The notes: generated by a model from the letters alone, not told the origin. Shown: positions 8,267 through 17,979, numbered from the stretch's first letter. The stretch: 64,000 nucleotides of DNA from CAYMYN01 sp964394665 (GCA_964394665.1 CAYMYN010000003.1:248001-312000); one strand, 5' to 3'. A program made the numbers and translations.

Positions 8267-11233
8267 TCAGCCCGGGTCGGGCTGGGCGCGGCCGAAGACG
8301 AAGCGTTGGTAGAGGAGCGAGACGAGGGTCAGGGAGAGGGCCAGGCCCGCCAGGCTTCCGACGCGGGCCAGGCCCTCGAGGTCGCCCAGGTCGCGCAGGA
8401 AGACCTTGCCGATCACCAGTAGCAGCACCGCCAGGCTCACCCAACGCGGACCGGGTTGGCCGCGCACGAGGCCAAGCGCGAGCAACGCCAGACCGTAGGC
8501 CGCCCAGGAGAGCGAGAGCGTGAGGTCGAAGCTCGCGGCGCGCGGCTCGGGGAAGGCGACCCGCGGGCCGTCGCTCCACAGCTCCATCACCGTCAGCGTC
8601 AACCACAGGAACCACACGAGCGCAGCGGCGAGCCCCGCCAAGGGCGCGCCCAGGGGGCGCACGGAGAAGGCGCGGCGCTCCCAATCCGTGAGGCGCGCGG
8701 CCTCGCCGCGGGCGAGCAGGGCGGCGACGAGGGACGCGCCCGCCGCAGCGGCCGCGTGGGCGAGGGCCAGGCCGTTGAGCAGCACCGTGCCCTCGCGCCG
8801 GTGGTAACCCGGCGTGGCGAAGTGCGCCGCGCACACGCCCGCGGCGACGAGGGTCGCGCCCACGGCCAACCACTTCACCAGCGGGTGGGCGGTCCGGCGC
8901 CACAGCAGGACCGCGCCGCCCGCGATGAGCCCCGCGGCGACGAGGTCGGGCACGACGTGGAGCCAGCGCGCCAAGGCCAGCGCGCCGAGCACGATCGCGG
9001 CCGAGCCGTGGGCGCTGCGCGCCTCGCCGACGTGTTGGCCGATCCGCGACGCCAGGGGCCAGGCGACCAGGAAGAAGGCCGCCGGCAACCACGGCTCGCC
9101 GCGATACCAGCCCAGGCCGTCCATCGGCCGTTGCAGCGCCAAGGCGAAGGCGAGGGGCGCGAGGCCGCAGAGCCAGACCGTGCCTTTCGAGGGCGCGTGG
9201 CGCCGTCCCCAGGTCGGCGCGAGCGCGAACGCGGCGCCCAGTACCAAGCCCGTGACCAGGAGCCGCGCCAAAGCTCCCCAGGGCCGCGAGATCGCCTCGC
9301 GCGCCGCTTCGGGGATCGCGTGATTCGGCAGGGCGAGGGCCAGCGCGCTGGCGAGCCAGGCGCCGCCGAGGAGCAACGCGTCGTTGCGCCCGCGCGCCGC
9401 GAACAACGCGCACAGGCCGAGAGCGCCGACCGCGACGAGGCGCAGCGGCGCGACGAGTTGCCCCAAGGGCTCGAAGCCGGTGTGCAGCACCAGGGCGAGC
9501 AGCGGGAAGAGCCCCGCCGCGAGCAGGGCCGCGCGGCGCATGGGCGCGTCGCGCAGGGTGCGCGCACCCAGGTGTCCGAGCAACGCGAGCGCGATCAGGC
9601 AGATCGCGGCGAGGGTCGCGCTCGGCGCGTGACGCGCGGACTGGAAGAGGAGCTGGCCCGCGACCGCGGCGCCCGCGAGCAGGCCCATGGCGGGCAAGCT
9701 CCCCGCGCCCAGTCCCAGGCCCGCGCGCGCCAGCGCTTGGATCCACAGGAGGGCCAAGCCGGTCGACAGCGCTGCGAAGGGCGCCGCAGCGGGCGAGAGC
9801 GCGGACAAGCCGAAGGCCGCGCCCAGGCCGACGACGGCCAGGGTCGCAGCCACGGGCAGAGCGTCGCCGCGCGTGGCGCGGGCCGCGTTCGAGTCGGGCG
9901 CGCGCCGCGCGAGGAGCCACAGGACGACGTTCGGAATCAGCGCCAGCAGTTGGGCGCCCAGGAAGAAGGCCCAGCCTTCGCCCGCGGTCAGGGGCCGGCC
10001 CAGTCGCCAGCTCACGAGCAGCGCCAGGGAACCCGCGACCGCGCCGGTCGCGAGCCGCGCTCCGCCATCCCGCGCGTCGAGCACGCAGGCGGCGACGAGC
10101 AGGATCGTCGCGAAGCCGAGCAGGGGAGCGAGGTGGACCTCGAGACCCCCGTGGCGCGCGACGTACAGCGCGAAGAGGAACGGCAGCAGCAGCGCGGAGT
10201 GGCTCAGCGCCCCCGGGGTGTGCCGGCCGAACGGGCGCAGGAGGAAGAGCAGGGCGAACACGGCCAGCATCGCGAGGGTGAACCCCTCGCGGCCAGGCCC
10301 GTGGTGCGCGCCGATCCAGAGCCCTTGCAGCAGCGCCGTGCCGACGAGCGCGCCGGCGGTGATCCAACCGCTCGCCAAACGCCGACCGGTGAGCAAGAGG
10401 CCCAGGTCGAGCAGCAGCAGGTACCCGAACAGGCCGAAGGGTCGATCCTCGTCGGTCGCGAGCAACAGCGGTGTCGCGAAGCCGCCCACGAGGGCGATCA
10501 GGGCCACCAGCGCCGACCCGTGCCGCAGCGCCAAGACGCAGGCCGCGGCCGTCACGAGCGCCATGAGCGCGAAGGCGCTCCACAGCGGGATCAACCCGTA
10601 GAGCTGCGCCGCGGCCCACAGGGAGGCGTAGTGCGCGACCGCGCCGGCGCCGAGCAGGGCGTCGGGCACGTAGCGATATCCGCGCGGTCGCAACCACTGT
10701 CCCGCGGCGCCGAGCGCGAGCCCGGCGGCGAGGCCGAAGCCGACGCGCATGCCGGCGGTGATCCAGCCCTCCTGGATCGCGTGCCGGAAGAGCAGCACCG
10801 CGGCGAGGGCCGCGAACACGCCGCCCAACACGCCCGCGCCGCGCACCCCGAGCCAACGTTCCCACTCGATACGCGCCGGCGCGGGGCCGACCTCGACCGC
10901 GGGGTGTCCCTCGGGTTCCCGCGGCTGCTCGCGGACGGGTTCCCCGCGCGCGGGCTCCACCCAATCCGCCAGGGCGGGCGCGCCCCGCCGCGAGGGCGCG
11001 ACGGGCTCCGGGGACTCCGCCGCGGCCGACGCGTGCACTTCTTCGCGCCGGAGCGTGCTGGCGAGGGACTCGGCCCGTTCGCCGGGGGAGGGTGGCGGCG
11101 CGCTCGGCCGCGGCGCTCGCTTCAGGCTCGCGAGCTCCCGCTCGAGCCGCCCGACACGCGCGAACAACCACGCGACCGCGATCGGCAGGGCCAGCAGCGC
11201 CAGCAACGCGAGCAGGGCGAGGAACTCGATCAC
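8267..11233 (-). CDS. DUF2339 family polytopic membrane protein
   Basis: A 988-residue integral membrane protein with more than twenty hydrophobic segments. An N-terminal anchor (FLALLALLALLALPIAVAWL) is followed by a coiled/proline-rich linker (about residues 30-135) and WERWLGVRGAGVLGG, the entry to the DUF2339 domain. The function of this family is unknown. The GTG at 11233 is chosen because upstream codons read into Arg/Pro-rich non-family sequence. A purine-rich AGGAGG lies only two bases before it, which is unusually close, so the start is uncertain. The last 355 bases are duplicated at 6496-6846, and cassette A follows its stop. Confidence 0.85.
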   Translation of the reverse strand: MIEFLALLALLALLALPIAVAWLFARVGRLERELASLKRAPRPSAPPPSPGERAESLASTLRREEVHASAAAESPEPVAPSRRGAPALADWVEPARGEPVREQPREPEGHPAVEVGPAPARIEWERWLGVRGAGVLGGVFAALAAVLLFRHAIQEGWITAGMRVGFGLAAGLALGAAGQWLRPRGYRYVPDALLGAGAVAHYASLWAAAQLYGLIPLWSAFALMALVTAAACVLALRHGSALVALIALVGGFATPLLLATDEDRPFGLFGYLLLLDLGLLLTGRRLASGWITAGALVGTALLQGLWIGAHHGPGREGFTLAMLAVFALLFLLRPFGRHTPGALSHSALLLPFLFALYVARHGGLEVHLAPLLGFATILLVAACVLDARDGGARLATGAVAGSLALLVSWRLGRPLTAGEGWAFFLGAQLLALIPNVVLWLLARRAPDSNAARATRGDALPVAATLAVVGLGAAFGLSALSPAAAPFAALSTGLALLWIQALARAGLGLGAGSLPAMGLLAGAAVAGQLLFQSARHAPSATLAAICLIALALLGHLGARTLRDAPMRRAALLAAGLFPLLALVLHTGFEPLGQLVAPLRLVAVGALGLCALFAARGRNDALLLGGAWLASALALALPNHAIPEAAREAISRPWGALARLLVTGLVLGAAFALAPTWGRRHAPSKGTVWLCGLAPLAFALALQRPMDGLGWYRGEPWLPAAFFLVAWPLASRIGQHVGEARSAHGSAAIVLGALALARWLHVVPDLVAAGLIAGGAVLLWRRTAHPLVKWLAVGATLVAAGVCAAHFATPGYHRREGTVLLNGLALAHAAAAAGASLVAALLARGEAARLTDWERRAFSVRPLGAPLAGLAAALVWFLWLTLTVMELWSDGPRVAFPEPRAASFDLTLSLSWAAYGLALLALGLVRGQPGPRWVSLAVLLLVIGKVFLRDLGDLEGLARVGSLAGLALSLTLVSLLYQRFVFGRAQPDPG

Positions 11234-11430
11234 GGCCTCCTTCCCGGGCGCGGCCCGGTTTCCGGGCTGCCGTTGTACGCCTTGCCGCGGGCGCGCGCAC
11301 CCCTGCCCGGCCCGCCCGCGCTGACGCCTGGAGGCGCGGGGCGCCCTTGCGCGCTCGGGTGCCGGCCTCTCCAATCGCGGCGCCTGCGACGGTCTCCCGA
11401 GCCCGATCCCCCGCGCGCGAACCAGACCCC

Positions 11431-12195
11431 ATGGCCCACGGCAAGTCCGCGACCCTCCCGCTCCTGATCCTGGCCGCGGGTTGTTCCGCGCCGCACTTCG
11501 CGCTCGAGCCGACCTACGGGCGGCTCGAATCGAAGGGCGAGCTGGCGCTGACCGAGGCCGGGCAGCCGACGGCGTCGAACTCGCTCGAGCGGATGGGGCT
11601 CGCGGGGCGTGACGAGTCGTTCGGCCTGCGCGCGGACTTCAAGTGGGGTGCGCCGCACCTGACCCTCGGGACCCAGCGCGGCGAGTGGTCGGGCGACGGC
11701 ACGGTGGACGAATTCGGCGCCATCACCGGCAGCGGAGTGGCCGTCGAGAGCCGCGCCGAGCTCGGCTTCCATCGCGCGCTCCTGACCTTCGACGTGATCC
11801 CCGGATCGACGTTCGAGCTGGGGTTGGGCCTGGGCGTGAGCGCCGTCGACGTCGAGGCGCGCATCGTCGATCCGCTCAACTCGCGCAGCGAGGAGATCGA
11901 CGAGTTCGTGCCGATCCCGGTGCTGGCCGCCCGCCTGGGTCTCTCGATCTGGCGCCTCGACTTCGAGGCGCTCCTGGCCGGCATGGGCATCGAGATCTCC
12001 GGCGACGAAGCCGTCTACCTCGACCTGGATCTCGCCGCGCGCTTCGCCCTCGCCCGCGGCGGGCCGTTCGAGGCGCTCATCAGCTTGGGTTACCGGCGCA
12101 TCGACCTCGACCTCGAGTACGAGGACGGCGGCGAGCAGGGCGAGGTCGACGTGGTCGTCGACGGCCTGTACCTGGGCCTGCGCCTGGTGTTCTGA
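11431..12195 (+). CDS. Small outer-membrane beta-barrel lipoprotein
   Basis: A 254-residue protein with a signal ending in LILAAGC (lipobox, Cys18), followed by alternating amphipathic strands such as FGLRADFKWG, ALLTFDVI, FELGLGLGVSAVDVEA and LYLGLRLVF. It ends in Phe, as outer-membrane barrels usually do. The exact family is not recognised. It is transcribed away from the DUF2339 gene and convergent with the 17-haem cytochrome gene. Confidence 0.65.
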   Translation: MAHGKSATLPLLILAAGCSAPHFALEPTYGRLESKGELALTEAGQPTASNSLERMGLAGRDESFGLRADFKWGAPHLTLGTQRGEWSGDGTVDEFGAITGSGVAVESRAELGFHRALLTFDVIPGSTFELGLGLGVSAVDVEARIVDPLNSRSEEIDEFVPIPVLAARLGLSIWRLDFEALLAGMGIEISGDEAVYLDLDLAARFALARGGPFEALISLGYRRIDLDLEYEDGGEQGEVDVVVDGLYLGLRLVF

Positions 12196-12205
12196 TCCAC
12201 GCCCG

Positions 12206-12233
12206 AGCCCTCGGCTTCGCCGGGGGCGGCTCA
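12206..12233. terminator. Hairpin between convergent genes
   Basis: An imperfect GC-rich stem with a TTC loop (GAGCC...GGC TTC GCC...GGCTC) lies between the convergent stops at 12195 and 12231. It could act as a bidirectional terminator. There is no T-tract. Confidence 0.35.
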
Positions 12234-14357
12234 GCGCGATCCGAGCCCGGGGAAACCCTCGAGCTGCGCGCCGAAGCGTCGCCGATACTCGCCCTCCTGG
12301 GGAAGGTCACCGGCTTCGCGCACGCGTTCGAGCGGGCTGTTCTTCTGGCGCTGGAACTGATCGCGCACCTGCTGGTAGGGGCGTTCCATGTTGCCCCAGT
12401 GGCAGTCCAGGCAGGCGGCTCGATCCTGGAAGAAGGGCCAGGTCGAGCGCTGGCGATTGGCCGCGAAGTGCGGGCTGAAGCTGGTCGTCCAACTGGCGAA
12501 CAGTCGGCTCGCGACCTCGGCCCGTGCCAGCGGGCCTTCCGTCGCTCCTGCGTGGCAGGCCGCGCAGCCGGCTCCGGAGTCGTGACGGTGGGAGCCGCGG
12601 ATCTCCGCCAGATGGGCGCGCTCGACCTCGATCGCCTGGCCGCGGCGCGGGACGCCGGGGGCATGGCAGGCGGTGCAGGCGTCCAAGCCGTTGCGATCCA
12701 GGGCGGCGGTCACCGCGGCCCGCGGCCCGTCGTGGCCGTGGCACAGAGTGCAGTTCTGGACCTTGGTGCCGAGCACGATGCGCAACGCGCCGGCGGCATC
12801 CTCGAGGGCGTGGCAGTCGACGCAGGTCATACGCCGCTCGGGCTCGAGCGGGTGGGGCTTGGCGAGGTGCGCGCGGTGGTCGAAGGCCAGCGCTTCGCGG
12901 GGGAGCAGCGGTTCGGCGACGAGCGGCTCGACCACGGATCCGGCGTGGCAGGAGGCGCAGCTCGACTGCTCGAAGTTGTAGCTGGCTCCCGAACCTAACT
13001 CGCCGTGGCGCGTGCCCACGATCCCATCGATCGAGATCGCCTGCGCGATGGAGGTGTGGCAACCCGTGCACGCGCTGCTGGGGACCTCGCCGGGGGGGCG
13101 GCGCAGGAGTTCCGCGGGTAGGTGCGTGGCGTGCTCGAAGGGCTGCGTGCCGATGCGCGAGGGCGCGTGCGGGACGCTGGCGACGTGGCAGCGGGCGCAG
13201 TCCTCGGCGGCGCCCTGCTCGCCGTGGATGAAGGGGTGGCTGTGCGGACCGATGCGGAAGGCGCTCGGATCGGCGCGCAGGACGCTGGTGCGCGGTCGAT
13301 TGGTGGCCTGGGCGGCGAGGTCCGCGAGGCTACCTTCCTCGAGCGCATGGCACTGGGAGCAAGCGTCGTTGCGGCCGTGGTTCGGTACCGACCAGTCGCC
13401 GTGGCACTCGACGCAGCCCGCCTGACCGCGTCCGGGGGCGGAGAGGAACTCGCGCACCACGAAGGTCTCCTGGGCGGGAGAGAATGCGTGGCAGACCGAG
13501 CAGCTCTCCTCGCGCAGCCGTTCACCCGCCGCCTCGAGCCCGGGCCGACCGCGCAGCGTTCCCAGGTGGTAGGCATGCACGAAGGTCGCGGCGGTCGAGC
13601 TGGGCCGCGGGCGCAGGCCGAGGGTGTACTGCGTGCCGGTGTGGCACTGCGCGCAACCCGCGAGACTCAACTGGTGCTCGGACAGGTGCAGGGCGTCCGC
13701 GCGCGAGATGTCGGGGTGACAAGCGCTGCAGGCGTCGGGCTCGAGGCCGGCGAGCGCGGCCGGGGAGAGGTGGTCGGCGTGGCGGAAGCGGCGCTCCGCG
13801 TCGGCCCGTGGGTCCTCGGCCCGGCGCACCGCCGCGGCCGAGAGGGCGGCGTCGAAGCCGGCCTGCCCAGGTGAGTCGGCGGCGTGGCACGAACCGCAGA
13901 AGGCCGCGTCGACGGGCGGGATCACGATCGGGGGCTCGTCGCCGCGCGTGCGTCGGCCGGATAAGACCTCGCCATCGGCGTGGCAGACCGAGCACGCGAG
14001 CAGGGTTCCGTCGCGATCGGTGAGGTGGTCGAAGTGGCGGAAGGCGCGCGTCGCCTCGAGCGCCGGGTCGACCCGCGCGCCCGCGACGTCGAAGGTCATC
14101 GAATCGAGGACGTGACAGCGTGCGCAGGCGTCGCTGGGTCGGGGGTTTTGCGCCGGGTCGGATTGGGAGTAGTCGTGGCAGCCACGGCAGTCGCGCGGGA
14201 CCTCCGTGGGGGAGGCGCCGATCCCGGGCCACAGTAGGCTCACGTGTCGGCCGTGGCGGAAGTCGCCTCGCCCCTGCGCGGGAAGCCCTCCGCTCGAGAG
14301 CAGCACTCCCGCGGTCAACGAGAGCAGGGCCAGGGTGAGGGCGATGAGTCGCGGCAC
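12231..14357 (-). CDS. 17-haem c-type cytochrome
   Basis: A 708-residue exported protein with an N-terminal signal (LIALTLALLSLTAGVLL) and seventeen CxxCH haem-attachment motifs, from CRGCH near residue 57 to CLDCH near the C-terminus. Many extra His residues precede the motifs (for example FRHADHL, FDHRAHL), as expected for bis-His ligation. It is the last gene of the minus-strand operon that includes an outer-membrane barrel and a 5-haem cytochrome. This suggests a role in carrying electrons across or onto the cell envelope. The GTG at 14357 is chosen because it directly precedes the signal peptide and has a GAGG upstream; the frame stays open further upstream without a better start. Confidence 0.85.
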   Translation of the reverse strand: MPRLIALTLALLSLTAGVLLSSGGLPAQGRGDFRHGRHVSLLWPGIGASPTEVPRDCRGCHDYSQSDPAQNPRPSDACARCHVLDSMTFDVAGARVDPALEATRAFRHFDHLTDRDGTLLACSVCHADGEVLSGRRTRGDEPPIVIPPVDAAFCGSCHAADSPGQAGFDAALSAAAVRRAEDPRADAERRFRHADHLSPAALAGLEPDACSACHPDISRADALHLSEHQLSLAGCAQCHTGTQYTLGLRPRPSSTAATFVHAYHLGTLRGRPGLEAAGERLREESCSVCHAFSPAQETFVVREFLSAPGRGQAGCVECHGDWSVPNHGRNDACSQCHALEEGSLADLAAQATNRPRTSVLRADPSAFRIGPHSHPFIHGEQGAAEDCARCHVASVPHAPSRIGTQPFEHATHLPAELLRRPPGEVPSSACTGCHTSIAQAISIDGIVGTRHGELGSGASYNFEQSSCASCHAGSVVEPLVAEPLLPREALAFDHRAHLAKPHPLEPERRMTCVDCHALEDAAGALRIVLGTKVQNCTLCHGHDGPRAAVTAALDRNGLDACTACHAPGVPRRGQAIEVERAHLAEIRGSHRHDSGAGCAACHAGATEGPLARAEVASRLFASWTTSFSPHFAANRQRSTWPFFQDRAACLDCHWGNMERPYQQVRDQFQRQKNSPLERVREAGDLPQEGEYRRRFGAQLEGFPGLGSR

Positions 14358-14370
14358 GCCGACCTCAGGG

Positions 14371-14510
14371 TGTGAGATGGAATCGAGCACTCTCGGTACG
14401 GCGGGCTTGCCGGCCGTCCAAAGAGCGTTCTGAGAGGCCGTCTGGAAGGTCTGCTCTGGTTCCCCTCTGGGTCCGTTCCGGGTCCGTTCCAATTTGTCTC
14501 GGCCTCTCAG
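14371..14510 (-). repeat. 140-base dispersed 3'-end repeat, copy 1
   Basis: Read on the minus strand this starts at the stop codon of the outer-membrane barrel gene and runs ~140 bases. A second copy, in the same position relative to its upstream gene, starts at the stop codon of the glyoxalase gene (62768-62905). Shared blocks include GGAACGGACCCAGAG, CTCAGAACG, GGACGGCCGGCAAGCC and CGTACCGAGAGTGCTCGA. Within it CTGAGAGGCC pairs perfectly with GGCCTCTCAG, and GGACGGCCGGC can pair with the bases around GCCCGCCGTACC, giving two hairpins. It may be a terminator, a REP-like palindromic repeat or a structured 3' UTR. Confidence 0.8.
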
Positions 14511-16039
14511 AACTTCTTGCGCAGCTCGATCGCGAAGCCGAACAGGTCGTCCTCGCTGCCGAGGTCGGCGGCCATCAGGTCGAAGCGCAGGATCCAGGAG
14601 TTGTCGAGCGCCATCTGATACCGAGCGCCGATCGCGATCTGATCGTCGGCGGCCTTGGCGTCGCCGCCGAACGGGTGTTGGGCGGCGACCTCCAGCACGA
14701 GTTGGCGCCGTTGTTCGAGGTCGAACAGGTAGTTCACCCCTACGGCCCCACCGAAAGAATCGTGGCCGCTGTCCTCGAGCTTGGGGAAGAGCGTCAGGGC
14801 ATTGGTCTCGAAGTTGATGCCCGTGTTCTTGAGCACGCCCCCGGCGTCCGCCGCGCGCGCGAGGGACTGGGGCGTCCCGAACCCCACGAACAGGTTGACG
14901 TAGGGGATGAGCGTGTAGGGTTGGCGCGTGCGGAAGGAGTTCTCGGCCAGGAGCAGCAGGCCGTCGTTGGTCTCCGGCCCGCTCCGGCTCTGGCCGGCGT
15001 TCCAGATGACGCGCATGCTGTTCGAGAGCCAGTCGAAGTAGCGCTTGGTGAAGGACGCGGTGAAGTTGTGGTAGTCGGCGTCCGAGGCCGACCCGCTGAC
15101 GGACGTGTAGCCGTAGCCGGCCTCGACGTAGCCCTCGGCGACGTCCATGAAGGTCGTCACGCCGAAGAGCGCGACCTCGCTCTCGCGCGCGCCGGCGGCG
15201 GCCAGACCCGGATTGCTGACGTCGTCGAGACCCATGAAGAAGGTCAGGTCGTAGTTCGAGATGTCGTAGCGCGGGCTGTTGCGCGCGGCGAGGGAGAAGG
15301 CCGCGCCCCAGAATGCATCCTCGACCCACACCCCGTTCTGCAGGAGCAGCGGGATCTTGCCCACCGCGAAGGGCAGGTCGAAGGGCGCGTCGCGGCCGGT
15401 GATCCCGCCCGTGATGGCGCCCAGGTCGCCTTCGAAGAACAACGTATCGGCGTTCAGGTCGAGCTCGACGCCCTCGCTGTCGCGGTCGTTCCCGGCGAAG
15501 TCGAAGCCGGTGAACTTCCCGTTCTTGTCCAGGGGGCGGAAGAAGGCGTGCAAGCGTTCGGTCGCGGTGATCTGGAAGTCGACGTCCAGATTGAGGCGCG
15601 TCGAGACGCGGCCCACCTCCGTCGGCCCGGTGTCGCTGAAGCCCGCTGCGGTGCGCCAGTCGCCGTAGACGATCAGCGAGGGGAAGACGAGGTTCTTCTC
15701 CCCCAGGAAGAGCAGGCCCGGGCCCAGGGCGCCCTCGACGTACATCTCGCGGCCGAGCTCGAGCAGCGGGCGTTGGGTCTTCACCGGCGCCTTGGCGTAG
15801 GTGCGCAGTTGCTCCTCGTAGCTGAAACCCTCGGGATAGACGGGATCGGGATTGAAGGCCGCCTGGTCGTAGGGCACACGCCGTGCCCGCGGATCCATGC
15901 GGGGTGCCTTGGGGTCGAGGTCGTCGGGCGCGGACGGGTCCTGGGCCGTGGCCAACGAGACCAGGGCGACGCAGCACGCGGCTCGCATCCCCAGGGAGCG
16001 CAAGTCGCGGGCGCCCGGGGCGCGGAGGGGGAACTTCAT
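14507..16039 (-). CDS. Outer-membrane beta-barrel protein, putative porin partner of cytochromes
   Basis: A 510-residue protein with an N-terminal signal ending near ATAQ, a ~90-residue plug-like lead, then alternating strands typical of a large beta-barrel (for example FQITATERLHAFFRP, DNSWILRFDLMAADLG) and a C-terminal Phe (LRKKF). It lies 30 bases downstream of the 5-haem gene and upstream of the 17-haem gene. That order recalls porin-cytochrome complexes used for extracellular electron transfer. There is no sequence match I can name, so the partner role is inferred from the neighbourhood. An AGGA lies nine bases before the ATG. Confidence 0.7.
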   Translation of the reverse strand: MKFPLRAPGARDLRSLGMRAACCVALVSLATAQDPSAPDDLDPKAPRMDPRARRVPYDQAAFNPDPVYPEGFSYEEQLRTYAKAPVKTQRPLLELGREMYVEGALGPGLLFLGEKNLVFPSLIVYGDWRTAAGFSDTGPTEVGRVSTRLNLDVDFQITATERLHAFFRPLDKNGKFTGFDFAGNDRDSEGVELDLNADTLFFEGDLGAITGGITGRDAPFDLPFAVGKIPLLLQNGVWVEDAFWGAAFSLAARNSPRYDISNYDLTFFMGLDDVSNPGLAAAGARESEVALFGVTTFMDVAEGYVEAGYGYTSVSGSASDADYHNFTASFTKRYFDWLSNSMRVIWNAGQSRSGPETNDGLLLLAENSFRTRQPYTLIPYVNLFVGFGTPQSLARAADAGGVLKNTGINFETNALTLFPKLEDSGHDSFGGAVGVNYLFDLEQRRQLVLEVAAQHPFGGDAKAADDQIAIGARYQMALDNSWILRFDLMAADLGSEDDLFGFAIELRKKF

Positions 16040-16069
16040 GGGAGCGATCCTGTGCCGAGGAACGGAGCG

Positions 16070-17836
16070 TCAGTGGACTTCGAACTCGACCGTGTAGGGA
16101 TGGATGTCCGCGATCTGGGCGTTCATCTCGCGGATCATCTCCGTGGTCGCGTTGCAGAACTCCATGAAGTAGATCGGCTCGGCGCGGCTGCGCAGGCGCA
16201 CGGCCAACCGGTAGGTCCCGGGCGAGCTCAGTTGGGCGCCGGGGACCACGTAGCGCGCCTTGCGTTGCCCCAGGGGCGGGATCGAGCGCTGCTCCATGCG
16301 GATGAACGGCGGGTGGTTCATGACCGAGTTGGGCGTCGTCGCGGGCCGGATGTAGGGGATCTGGTCCTGCTCGAAGGGGACGGGCAGGTACATCTCGCGG
16401 TCCGTGCCCTTGAGGTTGGTGGTCAGGAACTTCGTCTGCAGGTTGAAGAGCTGACGGTCGGGCTCGAGCAGGCCCGCGATCACGTCCTTGGAGTGCAGGT
16501 CGCCCATGTCGCCGCGGCTGTCGACCCAACCCGATTCCCACAGGTTCGTGCCGTCCGGCCCGACCAGGGCCACGTTGAGCCACAGCTCGGGTTGGGCGCC
16601 GAGCGAGCCCGAGGGCATGTTGTGCCCGTCGGAGAGGTTCTTGACGACGTAGTGGAACGCCAGGTCGCGCCCGGCGGTGGGGTCGGAGTCGAAGAACGGA
16701 CCGTCGATGTGGGAGCTACGCTCCATCAGCTCGACGCGGCGCAGGTTGCGCTCCTCCAGGCGGCGCAGGTTCTCGTCGACAATGCTCCAAGCGTCGCGCC
16801 GGTCGGAGATGTCGCTCCACTCGGGCGGGAACTCCACGCTCACGTCGCCGCGGGCGAGGCGATCCTCGAACTCGTCCCCACCCCAGCCGGCGCGCCAGTC
16901 GAAGGACAGCCAGCGCTGGGCCGTGAAGGCATCGGGGCTGCGCTCGTTGTGGGGGAAGATCCCCGGGTGCGCGATCGAGTAGCCCGGCCCGACGAAGGAG
17001 TGGTCGGTGTGGCGGCTACCGGGCTTGATCTCGACGCCGTTGACGACCGCGCGCGGCGCGGTCGCGTAACCGTCCGCGTCGGTGCCGGGCGTCGCGCCCA
17101 TGTGGCAGTCCTGGCAGGAGGCGCCGCGTTTGCGGGCCGGGGAGTCGCGGTACTGCTCCCAGACGACCTCGAGCTTGATGCCCGGGTGCACCGCGACCTG
17201 GTGGCAGGAGAGGCAGAACTCGGACTTGGAGATCTGGGTGTTCTGGATCGCCCGCTCGTGGACCCGCGTGCGGTTGTCGCTGGGGTCGAGGGTCGTGGCC
17301 AAATTGAGCTCGTCGATCGTGCGTCCAAGGTCCACGGCGCCCGTCGAGCCGACGATCGGCGCCGTGATCGGGCCCTCGCGCAGGCCCCGGGCGCCGTTGA
17401 CCTTGCCGAAGGACTCCTCGACGCGGTGGCAGCTCACGCAGGTCACGCCCTCCTGGGAGACGGGGGCCCGCTCGTAGATCGGCATCTCGCGCGGCTCGCC
17501 GAGGGCCGTGCCGACGGAGATGTGGCAGCGCACGCAGAAGGCCCCGACGGTCCCCGACGCGAGCTCGTTGATGCGCTGCTCGAAGCGGTGGAACATGGGC
17601 GAGATCGCGGCATACGCGTGCTGCGACGTGCTCCACTCGCGATAGATGTTGAGGTGGCACTGCGCGCACTGCTTGGCGCTCGGGAAACGGCGTTCCGACT
17701 CCGGCAGGGTGAGCAGCCACTCGGCGTGCACGTCGGGCTCGGGGATCGGGTCCTGCGGCCCGGGAGCGGCGGCGTCCAGGCCCAGGGCTGCGGCGAGGAG
17801 GGCCGACGTCGCGGCCAGCAGCTTCTTCGGTGACAT
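16070..17836 (-). CDS. 5-haem cytochrome, c554/c3-like
   Basis: A 588-residue exported cytochrome. The signal (KKLLAATSALLAAALGLDAA) is followed by CAQCH, CVRCH, CVSCH, CLSCH and CQDCH, with spacing like the cytochrome c554 / octahaem reductase superfamily (SAKQCAQCHLNIYREWSTSQ is a typical first-haem segment). After residue ~250 there is a large haem-free domain with FHYVVKNLSDGHNMPSG, a pattern seen in several periplasmic multihaem proteins. It is the first gene of the minus-strand cytochrome operon and is divergent from the FHA/ferredoxin operon. Confidence 0.85.
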   Translation of the reverse strand: MSPKKLLAATSALLAAALGLDAAAPGPQDPIPEPDVHAEWLLTLPESERRFPSAKQCAQCHLNIYREWSTSQHAYAAISPMFHRFEQRINELASGTVGAFCVRCHISVGTALGEPREMPIYERAPVSQEGVTCVSCHRVEESFGKVNGARGLREGPITAPIVGSTGAVDLGRTIDELNLATTLDPSDNRTRVHERAIQNTQISKSEFCLSCHQVAVHPGIKLEVVWEQYRDSPARKRGASCQDCHMGATPGTDADGYATAPRAVVNGVEIKPGSRHTDHSFVGPGYSIAHPGIFPHNERSPDAFTAQRWLSFDWRAGWGGDEFEDRLARGDVSVEFPPEWSDISDRRDAWSIVDENLRRLEERNLRRVELMERSSHIDGPFFDSDPTAGRDLAFHYVVKNLSDGHNMPSGSLGAQPELWLNVALVGPDGTNLWESGWVDSRGDMGDLHSKDVIAGLLEPDRQLFNLQTKFLTTNLKGTDREMYLPVPFEQDQIPYIRPATTPNSVMNHPPFIRMEQRSIPPLGQRKARYVVPGAQLSSPGTYRLAVRLRSRAEPIYFMEFCNATTEMIREMNAQIADIHPYTVEFEVH

Positions 17837-17979
17837 CGTGTGTACCTCGGGGCCTGATTCCGGGAGTCGGAGGCGCGAGGGGGCTGCCCAAGGCTAGCGG
17901 TGGCCGTGGACCTCCCTCTCCCGCAGGTCTAGAATCCGCGCCGCTCCGGACCGAGTCAAGCGACCAATCGAAGGGGAAG

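Noticed and set aside
6494..8623. Cassette A as an insertion sequence
   Set aside because: No transposase gene, no terminal inverted repeats, and the flanking direct repeat is 350 bases of coding sequence, far longer than a target-site duplication.
8456..11467. 1003-residue plus-strand frame opposite DUF2339
   Set aside because: Arg/Gln/Glu-rich shadow; the minus-strand frame has membrane segments and family motifs.
12231..14357. The cytochrome cluster as a dissimilatory nitrite (Nrf) operon
   Set aside because: The 5-haem protein has only CxxCH motifs and no CxxCK catalytic haem, and the NrfD-type membrane subunit is absent.
14372..17833. 1153-residue plus-strand frame
   Set aside because: Shadow of the cytochrome/porin genes with repeated Val/Glu/Arg patterns and no motif.
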